Of a DNA stretch of 57,007 bases, positions 25,863-36,300 are shown piece by piece. Source of the stretch: Chloroflexus islandicus. Lineage in GTDB: Bacteria; Chloroflexota; Chloroflexia; Chloroflexales; Chloroflexaceae. The translations under genes were made by a program, and so were the position numbers. Below the pieces are notes generated by a model. That model saw only the letters and a list, made by a program, of their open reading frames with translations, was not told the origin of the DNA and did no database searches. The DNA lies in NCBI RefSeq assembly GCF_001650695.1, contig NZ_LWQS01000053.1, positions 1 through 57,007 of the forward strand, given 5' to 3'. The stretch's first letter is position 1. The number at the start of each line of letters is the position of its first letter.

Positions 25863-28628
25863 ATGACCGATCCGGCTGCCGCCCGCCCGCTAGAGATGGA
25901 TAAAGCCTACGAGCACCGCCTCGTCGAGCAGCGGCTCTACGATTGGTGGGAGCGTAGCGGTCTGTTTGCGCCGCGCGATGATGCTCCCCGTCCGCCTTTT
26001 GTCATCTCGATCCCGCCGCCCAATGTCACTGGCGAGTTGCATCTCGGCCACGCGATGTTTGTCGCCATCGAAGACCTGATGATCCGCTGGCGCCGGATGC
26101 AGGGCTATCAGACATTGTGGGTGCCCGGTACCGATCATGCCGGCATTGCTACCCAGACGCAGGTTGAGAAGCTGCTTGAACGCGAGGGAACGTCGCGGCA
26201 GGCGGTGGGGCGCGAAGAGTTTTTGCGCCGCACGTGGGAATGGAAAGAGAAGTACGGCGGCGAGATTACGCGCCAGTTGCGCTGGCTGGGTGCGTCGTGC
26301 GATTGGTCGCGCGAGCGTTTCACCCTCGATCCCGGTTTGTCGCGTGCGGTGCATACCGCGTTTAAGCGCCTCTACGATGATGGCTTGATCTATCGCGGCA
26401 CCTACCTCGTCAACTGGTCGCCCAAGCTGCAAACCGCCGTCAGCGATCTTGAGGTCGAGTACGAAGAGCGCAATGTCTCGATCTGGTACGTGCGCTACCC
26501 GATCCGCACTGCCGAGTGGGCCGGCCCGTCCGCACCGTGGGGGTCAGGCCAGTGGGCCGCCGGTGCAACCGAGTTTATTACCGTCGCTACCACGCGCCCA
26601 GAGACAATTTTGGGTGATACAGCGGTGGCCGTCGCCCCCGGCGACGCGCGCTACGCTCATCTGGTTGGAAAAGAGGCGATCTTGCCGGCGCTGGCTCGCC
26701 CCATCCCAATCATCACTGACGAGTATGTCGATCCAGAGTTCGGCTCTGGCGCGGTCAAAATTACCCCCGGCCATGACAAGAATGACTATGAAGTCGGCAA
26801 GCGCCACCACTTGCCGATGATCAACATCATGAATCCCGATGCGACCATCAACGAGGCGGGCGGCCCCTACGCCGGGTTGGATCGCTTCGAGTGTCGCAAG
26901 GCGATTCTGGCCGATCTCGAACGCGAAGGCTTGCTGGTCAAGACCGAGCCGCACAAGATGAATGTCGGCATTAGCCAGCGCGGTGGCGAGGTGATCGAGC
27001 CGCTCCTCTCCGAGCAGTGGTTTGTCCGCACCAAGCCGCTCGCCGAGCTGGCGATCGCCGCGGTGCGCGACGGCAAGGTGCGGATTGTGCCCGAACGGTT
27101 CGAGAAGGTCTATTTCCACTGGTTGGAAAACATCGAAGACTGGTGCATCTCGCGCCAACTCTGGTGGGGGCATCGGATTCCGGTCTGGTATATGCCCGAC
27201 GGTTCGATTGTCGTGCCCGGCCCCGACGAGCCGCCGCCTGCCGAAGGCGTGCAAGACCCCGATGTGCTCGATACGTGGTTCAGCTCCGGTCTGTGGCCCT
27301 TTAGCACGCTCGGTTGGCCCGACGACACCGCAGACTACCGCCGCTTCTACCCCACCAGCGTCATGGAGACAGGGTACGACATCCTGTTCTTCTGGGTGGC
27401 GCGCATGATGATGATGGGGTGCTACTTCACCGGCCAGCCGCCCTTCCATACGGTCTATCTGCACGGGTTGGTGCGTGACGAGCATGGCCGCAAGATGTCG
27501 AAGTCGTTCGGCAATGTGGTCAATCCGCTGGAGGTGATCCAGCAACACGGCGCCGATGCGCTCCGCTACACCTTGGTGACGAGCGGCACTCCCGGCCAAG
27601 ATGTCAACCTCAACCCGCAGCGGATCGAGGCGGCGCGCAATTTTGCCAATAAGATTTGGAATATCACCCGCTTTGTGATCGGTAAACTCGGCGATCTGCC
27701 GCGCAACGAGAGCGTGAAGGTGACGCCAGAGGCGTTGCGCGCCGAGGATTTCACCCTCGCCGATCGCTGGATCCTCTCGCGCTATGCCCATTTGGTGGCC
27801 GAGGTCGATCGGTTGATGGAAGGCTATAACTTCGGCGAAGCGGGCCGCCAGATCCACGACTTCCTCTGGGGCGAGTTTGCTGACTGGTACGTCGAGATTG
27901 CCAAAGTGCAGCTCGAAGGCGATTCCCAGCGCGTGCAGCTTACCCGGCGCGTGCTCTTCACCGTGCTCGATGGCAGCTTGCGCTTGCTCCACCCCTTTAT
28001 GCCCTTCGTCACCGAAGAGGTGTGGCAGTACCTGACCGAAGCCTACCAGCGCCCCGATCCCGGCCCGGAGACGTCGTATGCCGAGCTTGGTCTGCGCACA
28101 CTCAGCTACGCGCTGTATCCGATGCCGGTGGAAGGGATGCGTGATGAGGCGGTTGAAGCCGATTGGGCTTTGGTGCAAGAGCTGATCGTCGCGATCCGCA
28201 ATGTGCGCAGCGAGTACAAGGTCGAGCCGGCGAAGTGGGTGGCGGCCACGGTGGTGGCCGGCGAGCGGGCCGATCTCTTGCGCGGGCAAGCGCCACTGAT
28301 CAGCCGGTTGGCCCGTGTGGCCATGGATGATTTGACGGTTGTTGCCACGCTGACCGAGCGTCCGCGGCAAGCGGCCTCGATCGTGATCGGCGCAGTGGAG
28401 TGTTTCCTGCCGCTGGCCGGCCTGATCGATCTGGCCGCCGAACGCACCCGTCTGCAAAAAGAGCTGGCTCAAGCCGAGGCTGATGTGGAACGGCGCGCTG
28501 CTCGCCTCAACAACGAGAGCTTCGTCAGCAAAGCGCCGGCTCACGTCGTGCAACGCGAACGCGAAGCGCTTGAGGCGGCGCAAGCGGCCTTGGCCCGCTT
28601 GCGCGAGCGCATCGCCGAGTTGGAGTGA
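25863..28628 (+). CDS. valS: Valyl-tRNA synthetase
   Basis: 921 residues, class I. HIGH region PPPNVTGELHLGHAM near residue 50, editing domain with TRPETILGDTAVAV near 245, the KMSKS loop HGRKMSKSFGNVVNPL near 545, anticodon-binding domain to about 800 and a C-terminal coiled-coil arm (LAAERTRLQKELAQAEADV, near 865). Length is typical. The gene is single, with repeats downstream and an ABC ATPase divergent upstream. Confidence 0.98.
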   Translation: MTDPAAARPLEMDKAYEHRLVEQRLYDWWERSGLFAPRDDAPRPPFVISIPPPNVTGELHLGHAMFVAIEDLMIRWRRMQGYQTLWVPGTDHAGIATQTQVEKLLEREGTSRQAVGREEFLRRTWEWKEKYGGEITRQLRWLGASCDWSRERFTLDPGLSRAVHTAFKRLYDDGLIYRGTYLVNWSPKLQTAVSDLEVEYEERNVSIWYVRYPIRTAEWAGPSAPWGSGQWAAGATEFITVATTRPETILGDTAVAVAPGDARYAHLVGKEAILPALARPIPIITDEYVDPEFGSGAVKITPGHDKNDYEVGKRHHLPMINIMNPDATINEAGGPYAGLDRFECRKAILADLEREGLLVKTEPHKMNVGISQRGGEVIEPLLSEQWFVRTKPLAELAIAAVRDGKVRIVPERFEKVYFHWLENIEDWCISRQLWWGHRIPVWYMPDGSIVVPGPDEPPPAEGVQDPDVLDTWFSSGLWPFSTLGWPDDTADYRRFYPTSVMETGYDILFFWVARMMMMGCYFTGQPPFHTVYLHGLVRDEHGRKMSKSFGNVVNPLEVIQQHGADALRYTLVTSGTPGQDVNLNPQRIEAARNFANKIWNITRFVIGKLGDLPRNESVKVTPEALRAEDFTLADRWILSRYAHLVAEVDRLMEGYNFGEAGRQIHDFLWGEFADWYVEIAKVQLEGDSQRVQLTRRVLFTVLDGSLRLLHPFMPFVTEEVWQYLTEAYQRPDPGPETSYAELGLRTLSYALYPMPVEGMRDEAVEADWALVQELIVAIRNVRSEYKVEPAKWVAATVVAGERADLLRGQAPLISRLARVAMDDLTVVATLTERPRQAASIVIGAVECFLPLAGLIDLAAERTRLQKELAQAEADVERRAARLNNESFVSKAPAHVVQREREALEAAQAALARLRERIAELE

Positions 28629-29548
28629 TGGGTTGTGTTCCCCTGCTCCCTGCGTGTGGGGTTGAGGGGTGAACTGAACATCTAATCTAGAACGATCCCT
28701 TCCTGTTGTAAAGAGAACCCGGCCCTTCAGGGCCGGGTTCCTATTACGAAGCCCGCTGCGTAGGCTGTTCCCTCACCCCCCGGCCCCCGCTCCCACCTGA
28801 CGGCGGGAGCGGGGGAGCCGCGTGCTCAGCGTCTGAGGCATTGCTCGCGCGAAACGCAGCCGCGCCCCGCTCCCGCATTGCGGGAGAGGGGTTGGGGGTG
28901 AGGGCCACCCCTCCCCCAGCGGGGGAGGGGCACGGGGTGGGGGCACGTTTGTACCGCCGGGGGAGACAGCAGGGGACGCGCCACGAAAAGACACAAAAGG
29001 CACAAACAATAAAACACCTTTGCGATCTTTGCGCCCTTCGCGTCTTTGCGTTAAGAGTCTCCGCGCCTTGGCTTGCTTGGCGGCTTGGCGGTGCCTCCCT
29101 CACCCCCCGGCCCCCGCTCCCACCTGACGGCGGGAGCGGGGGAGCCGCGTGCTCAGCGTCTGAGGCATTGCTCGCGCGAAACGCAGCCGCGCCCCGCTCC
29201 CGCATTGCGGGAGCGGGGTTGGGGGTGAGGGTCAACTATCGCCCGCTTGTCATTGCGAGGGAGCGGCGGCGACCAGCCCCGCTGGGCGCTGCCCGACCGA
29301 AGCAATCTCCCGCTTGAGCGGAACGCATTCGCTCAGGCATTACTGCCGTGCGCGCGGGAGATTGCTTCGCCGCCTTCGGCGGCTCGCAATGACAAATGGG
29401 GAACAAGGGATCGCTTCGCCTCGCTGCGCACGGCTCGCAATGACAAATGGGGAACAGGGGATCGCTTCGCTTTACTGCACTGATCGCTCGGTGATTGCCA
29501 TACGCGGCAATGCCCCGCTTCCTCTCATCACCCCTCGCCGTTGTTGCG
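28629..29548. repeat. Intergenic repeats with a near-perfect 135-bp duplication and a MITE-like copy
   Basis: After a CCCGGCCCTTCAGGGCCGGG hairpin (about 28720), a 135-base sequence at 28770-28904 is repeated at 29097-29231 with a single mismatch noted by eye. Between them is an A-rich stretch followed by a pyrimidine-rich 'CTTTGCG' stretch (about 28980-29060). A MITE-like element with TGTCATTGCGAG and CTCGCAATGACA ends spans 29248-29394, followed by two short tandem half-copies up to about 29470. No gene is supported. Confidence 0.9.
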
Positions 29549-30385
29549 TTACAGATATTCGCGCTGATTGACCCGCCGCCGCCACTCTTCCTTAATCTCA
29601 ATCGCCGTTCCCTGTGAGACCAAGAAATCGAGCAACAGCCGGCCAAAGGTATTCGCCTGTTCGAGGAAGGGGAAGTGGCTGGCTTTCGGCAGCACCAACA
29701 ACTGGATCGGGCGCTCAGCCAGTTCGTTGAGAAAGGCGGCGTGGGCCGGATTAACGATTGGGTCTTTGCCGCCGTACACCGCCAGCAACGGCGTTTGCAA
29801 CGAAATAATCCGCGGGCGCAGATCAGTCTCTAAAAGCGATTCGTGGACTTGATTCAGCACCTTTTCGCTCAAGCTGGCCGTATCCTCTTCAATCTCCTGC
29901 TGAATTTCGGCATCGGCCACCTGTAACGAACGCACCATTCGCGCCCAGCCGTTTTGCGTTGTGTTCATCCCCAGCAAGCGCGACAGCGTGCCCGGCTTGA
30001 TGTGCTGTGCCAGCACCTGACCGTGCAGCGGTGTCGCCACAGTCAGCAACCGGTTAAACCGGTCAGGGTGCTGATGAGCGGCAATAATCGCCACCATTCC
30101 TCCCATGCCATGACCGACTAGTGTAGCACGGGCAATGCCGAGGCGATCCATAAACTGAATCAGCATCTCGACATACGTCGTGACGGTAAACTGATCGCCG
30201 CGGCGGTCGCTCTCGCCAAAACCCCAGAAGTCGAAGGCATAGGCGCGATTCCGCTCGGAGGCGATATCCATAATCGGCACCCAATAGCGCCACGATCCCA
30301 TCCAGCTATGCAAGAAGATGATCGGCTGGCCACGGCCAAAGACCTCATAATGGGCGAGGCGGTTATCGAGGTGGATGACGCTCAT
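29549..30385 (-). CDS. Alpha/beta-hydrolase fold protein lacking the nucleophile serine
   Basis: 278 residues with the hydrolase fold: HSWMGSWRYW oxyanion region near residue 26, the nucleophile elbow near 95, an acid candidate in GGKDPIVNP and a histidine in KASHFPFLEQ. The elbow reads VGHGMGG where the family has GHSMGG, so the catalytic serine is glycine; the codon is GGC on the minus strand. Acid and histidine remain. The ATG overlaps the TGA of the upstream kinase (ATGA), implying coupled translation. The pairing recalls RsbQ, a hydrolase-fold partner of the PAS-domain phosphatase RsbP in Bacillus, though RsbQ keeps its serine. A ligand-binding or regulatory role is inference. Confidence 0.85.
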   Translation of the reverse strand: MSVIHLDNRLAHYEVFGRGQPIIFLHSWMGSWRYWVPIMDIASERNRAYAFDFWGFGESDRRGDQFTVTTYVEMLIQFMDRLGIARATLVGHGMGGMVAIIAAHQHPDRFNRLLTVATPLHGQVLAQHIKPGTLSRLLGMNTTQNGWARMVRSLQVADAEIQQEIEEDTASLSEKVLNQVHESLLETDLRPRIISLQTPLLAVYGGKDPIVNPAHAAFLNELAERPIQLLVLPKASHFPFLEQANTFGRLLLDFLVSQGTAIEIKEEWRRRVNQREYL

Positions 30386-33300
30386 AGTTCCACCTCCTCG
30401 TTATCCGTGTTGTTGGCCGCCTGTTGCAGCGGGATCGCGAACGAGAAGGTGCTGCCCTTGCCTAGCTCGCTTGTCACCCAGATCTCGCCGCCGTGCATCT
30501 CCACCAATTGCTTCGCGATGCTCAACCCTAACCCGGTGCCGCCGGCGACATCGCGTAGCGGGTTATCGGCGCGGTAAAAGGGCCGGAAGAGTTTCTTGAG
30601 TTGCTCAGGCGACATCCCGACGCCGGTGTCTTCCACCTCAATTTGCATCATATTGGCCCGATTCACGAAGGCGCGAACCGTAATCGAGCCGCCTTCGTAG
30701 GTATATTTCACCGCGTTTGAGAAGAGGTTGAAGATGATCTGGCCGACCCGCTTCTGATCGGCGATCACGTATGGCAACGCTGGCGAAGCATCGATCCGCA
30801 CGGTCATTCCCTTGCGCTCATACTCGAGCCGCAGCGACTGCACCACTTCATCAATGACCGTTGGGATGTCAACCTGCGTAAAGGTCAACTTCTTCTTCGA
30901 GTCAGGCCGCGAGAACTCCAGAATATCTTCGATCAGGGCGCGTAACCGGTTAGTGTTATTCTTGATGATATTCAGGTAGTTGAGCTGATCGGGAGTCAGG
31001 TTCAGGCTGGCCGTCAGCAACAGCACATCGACATAACCCTTGATCGCGGTGAGCGGCGTGCGCAGCTCATGGCTGACGTCTGAAATAAACTGGCGCTTCT
31101 CTTTATCCGCCTCGATCTCGCGCGTAATATCGCGCAACACCGCCACTTCGCCATAATGCTGGCCATCAGGGCTACGCACCGGCGCGATATTGATCGCAAT
31201 CACCTGCGTGGGATCGGTTAAGTCAACCGATGTGCTAAAGATGCTTTGCGTCTCTCGCATCCGACGCAAGCCATGCAGAATGCCGTTGTAGATTGCTTGG
31301 CCACGCCGCCGGCTTGCTTCATCTTCACCGATCTCAGCCAGACGGGACAGTGGTTGGCCGCGCACTTGGTCAGCAGCAATCTCCAGCACCTGTTCAGCCG
31401 CCGGATTGAAGAGCGTAATTTTCTGCTGCGGATCGAGCACGATCACGCCTTCAGTCATCGAGCGGAACACCGCCGCGCTCCTTGACGACTCTTCGCGCTG
31501 CTCTTCGAGTAGTACTGCGTTGCGGAGCGCCAGATCGTTAATAAAGCCGTAAAGCTGCGCATTATTGACCGCCGAGGCGACGACGCTCGCGATCGTGCCC
31601 AGCAGATTCATTTGCGAGTCGCTGAAGTAGTTTCGTTGCGGGCTTGACAGAATCAGCACACCGATCGCGGTATCGCTGGTTTGCAATGGCACGCCGGCGA
31701 CCGAGCGCACATCATCGGCGCGACCGGGTTCTTTCAGCCAGCGTGGATCGTGATCGACATCAGGGATATTGACCGGTTCGAGATAGCGCATAATCCAGCC
31801 GGCCAAACCTTCAGTCCCATCCGAGAAGCGTACTGGGATATTCGCCCCCTCGACATTGCCACGACCTCGGAGAACGGCGCGACATACCAGCTCATCAGTC
31901 ACCGGATCGCGCAGCATCAGCGAGCCGCGTTCAATCTCAAGATTTTCCGAGATCAGTTCAAGCGCGCGTTGAATGATGAGGTTGAGATCAAGCTGGGTGG
32001 TCAGCTCGAGCGTGATCCGGTTCACGGCTTCAAGCCGCTCTTTCTCCTCTGACAGCAAGCGAGTGGCTTCCTCAAGTTCAGCCGTGCGCTCGCGCACCCG
32101 CGCATCCAGATCGGCAGCCAGATTGCTAATCTGATCGAACAGGCGCGCATTCTGGATCGCTTGGCTCGCTTGGCTGGCAATGGTAAACGTGACCGCCAGT
32201 GCCTCTTCATCGTATGCGTCTGGTTCATTGATACTAATGGTCAGGACGCCAACCAGCTCATTGTCCACCAGCAGCGGCGCACCGATCCACGAACCGTCGC
32301 TCCACCCGAGCCGGCGCAGATCGCTAAAGCGCGGGTCGCTTTGCGTGTCGGCGATCAGTATTGGCTGGTGTTCGATCGCCATGGTCTGGAAGAGGCTGCT
32401 TGCTTCGAGGGCAATACTGTCATTTAAGGGTATCGTTGGCCCAAAGCCATACGCCTCGACCACGCGGAGATCGCCATAGCCCTCATCACGCAGCAGCATA
32501 GCTGCGCTATCGTACCGCACAATCCGCTGCAATTGGCTGAGCACCAGCGTCTGAATTTCGCGCAACGCTAAGGTAGACGTAAACGACTGCGCCACTTCGC
32601 GCAGCATATCGGCTTGGCGGCGCCGTTTCTGCTCAATCGCGAAGAGCTGCGCGCTCTTGAGCGCCTGCGCGGCTTGATTGGCCAAAATTGAGAGCAGCGA
32701 GATCTGGTGGTGAGTCCATTCGTGCGGGGTGCGCATACCCACCCAGATCGCTGCCAGCCGCTCTTCGCTAGGGCCGACTGCAATGCCAATTGCGCTGCGC
32801 ACGCCGAGTTTTATCGCGTGATGGTCGCCATTTTCAATTTCGGCCAGATCGCTAATCGCGATCGGCTGGTCGCGCTGTAACAGTGCCGTCGTCAGACCAC
32901 CACGGCGGAAATCAACGTGGAGATCTTCCCGAAACTCATATCCATCGATCAAGACCTGCCGTTCGACATTCCCCCGCCGGTCGATCCGGATCACTGCGCC
33001 AAGTTCAGCGCGCAGCAGACGCACGGCTGCATCGGCGATGAGCATCTGGATGGTGTCTGGATCAAGGGTGCCGGACAGATTCTGTGACACCTCGAACAGG
33101 GTGCTCATTTCGCTTGCGTTTTGGCGCGTTTCGCTAAACAGACGGGCATTGTTGAGGGCTACCGCTGCTTGATTGGTGACGGTGGTGACAAAGCGCAGAT
33201 CGTTCTCATCGAAGGCGTGTTGGGCGTAGCTCTGAATATTGACCACGCCTAACACTTGGTCACCATAGATAATGGGTACGACCAAATACGACTCTTCGAT

Positions 33301-36300
33301 CGCTGTATCGTCACCAATTCGTCCTTGGTCAATCAGCAAGCCCATTGCCCGCGCTGCCGCAGCCGTGCTTAATAACAGCGGACGCCGGTTGCGAATGGCC
33401 CAACAGTTTGTGCCGCCGCCAAGCGGTCGCGGTTCAAGCCAGACACGCTCGCCCCGGTCGTAGGCGATAGGATAGCTGAGCGTATTGCTCGCTTCATCGT
33501 ATAGGGCAATCAGCGAGGTGCTGGTGTCAATGATCTCGCTGATCCCCTGATGTAGCCGTTCGATCAATTCGTAGATGTCAAGCGAGGCATTAACCGCTGC
33601 GCTAATCCGGTTAATGATTGTCAGCTCAGAGATGCGCTGCTCGCGTTCTTCAAACAGGCGGGCATTTTCGAGCGCCGTAGCCGCCTGATCGGCCAGACCG
33701 GCCAGCAGCAGCATTTCATCGTTGGTAAACTGGCGCCGGTAATTGGTCATCACACTGAGCACGCCGATGATCTGCTCGCGGTAGATCACCGGCACACCCA
33801 TAAATGAGATCAGGTTGTTGCGCTGCTGGTAATTGGGGTAGAGTGATCCTCCCTGCTCGTTGACATCTTCAATAATCAACGGCTGGCCGGTTTCGGCCAC
33901 CTTTCCGGTAAAACCCTGCCCAATCGGTACCCGCATCGAGCGCCCCTGCTCGGATGGAATACCGTCAACTGCCGCAGGAACAAGGATATTCCCCTCGCTG
34001 ATTGTCCAAAGTGCTACCGTAGTGACGTTCAATTGCCGGGTGACCAGCTCCATCAACTTATTGAGCACCTCTTGCGGGCGCAGCAGCGATGAGAGAATGC
34101 GCGCCGCGTCGAGCAATGTTGACAGCTCGCTGACCTTCTGGCGAGTTGCTTCAGCGCTCTGCTGCGCTTCGACGGTGGCGCGCGCGCGCGCGATCACCGT
34201 ACTGGTCTGATTGGCAATCGTTTGGCACAGCTCAAGCACTTGTGGCGAGAAGGTACCATGCCGTCCGACAAAGTCGAGCCCGACTGCGCCAATCACTTCG
34301 TCGTTGAGAATGATCGGAATAATACCAATCGACCGAATATCGAGCTCGCGGAAGGTTTGGTGAGTTGGCGCAAAGAGCGGGTCGTTCTGAGCGTCTTCCG
34401 AAACAAGCGGGCGCTTCTCGCGGTCGAGCCAGTCAACCGAGGGGTTGTCAAACAGTTGGATCCGGATCTGATCGAGAACGCCGCTCTCGACATATTCGGC
34501 GACGGCCGGCGCATACCCGCTTTCACGGTCGTAGATCACCATCCGCGCTTGATCGACCCCAGTCGCGGCTGCCATCGCATTGACGATCTCTTGGTAGATC
34601 GCCTGCAAATCAGTCAGAGCGTTGGTGGTAGCCGCGACCCGGTTGATGAGCGCTAGTTGCTCGACCTGCGCCCGCGCTCGTTCCAACAACCGGGCATTCT
34701 GTACTCCCAGCGCTAGTTGGTTGGCGACGGTGGTCAAAAACGCGCGCTCGCGCTCGCGGTAGATGCCGGGAGTGTAGCTCATCACGGCCAGCACGCCGAC
34801 CACGGTTTGTTCGCCGACAAGTAGCGGCACTCCGAGCCACGCTGCTGAGGCGCGGTCAGAGCCAAACGCTACAGGTTGAAAATCAAACCCGGCTTGCTGA
34901 GATTCCGCGCCAAGATCGGTGAACGCGAGCGGCTGGCGCGTGCGAATGATATGCGCCGTTAAGCTGCCCGGCCTTGGCGGTTCGCGCTGTTCGGTAACTA
35001 ATTCGATCCCTTCATCTACCTCATAGCAGAAGGTCATTTCATCGCTTTCCGGGTCATACAGGTAAGCGACGAAGGAATCGAGGCTGAGGAAGCTGCATAG
35101 ATGATGGTACACATCGCGCAGCATCTGCCGCTGATCAAGCGTCGAGGCGATAGTCTGCCCGATGCGGTTAATGCTGTTCAGCTCAGTAATGCGCTGCTCG
35201 CGTTCGGCGAACAAGCGTGCATTTTCCAGCGCAATCGCGAGTTGGTTGGCTAAGCCTGCCAAGAAGCGGAGCGTGCGATCAGTAAAGGCGCCGGCGGTTT
35301 CACTCTGCACCGACAGCACGCCGATCACGGCGCCTTTGCTGATCAGCGGCACGCCGATCCACGAACGCACTTGCCGGCCTTCACTCACCAAGATCTGGGC
35401 TTGTTCGTGCAAGCTGCTATGCAGCAGATCGTCGATCCGTAATGGTTTGCCCTCGTCAATAATCTTGGCGGTTAAGCCTGCTTTCGGCGCCGTACGTTTG
35501 TGATATTCAGCCAACGTCGTGCCGTGCTGCTTGAACAGTTCAAACCGTACCGTCGCTTGCTCAGAATTGTAGCTGGCAATATAGAAGAAGTCCGGCGTGC
35601 CAAGGAACGCGACAATCTCTTGATACACCCGTTCGAGCAGCGTATCAAGGTCGGTGGTAGAGGTGGCTGCTGCGCCGACGTGGAACAGTGCCGCCATCTC
35701 TTCGGCCCGGTCGCGCGCTTCGCGGAGCAAGAGGTGGTTTTCAATCGCAATCGCGGCCTGATCGGCGAAAATCTCGAGTGGCTCAACCATGCGGGCCGTT
35801 GGGCGCTGGCGATCTTCGGTGTCGCTAGCGAAGATCATCCCCAATAACATGCCATCGGTTGAGTAGAGCGGCACGCAGAGCCGGTCTTCGAGTTGCCATT
35901 CATTGCCGCTGCGCTCATCCACAAATGGATGATAATCAAAGATGCTGATATCGAATCCCGCTTCCAGTGCTCGTGCTTCGTCTGCCGGAATAAAGTACGT
36001 CCGTCCTAACCGGAAGCGTGGATCAAGGTAGCGGGTAGCCAGTGTGAGCGGCAATGGGTGTTGGGCCAGATTTGCTTGTTCGCTGAGCGGGATGCCGGCT
36101 GCCGCCTCGAGATAGAGATAATCAGTCTGATCTGGCCGGGTGAGGCAGAAGAGCACGGTGCGCAGCCCGACCGCTTCGATAATGCTATAGCCAATCTGTT
36201 CGAGCAGGCTCGCCAACGACTGGTCGGCGCGCAGCGCCTGCCCAATTTCCAATACGTCATTGAGAATATCGGCCCGGTGCTGGAGCATCTTCGCCATGTG

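Noticed and set aside
26544-28583. A 679-codon open frame on the minus strand
   Set aside because: Antisense shadow of valS; the product is rich in His/Arg/Gln and resembles no family.
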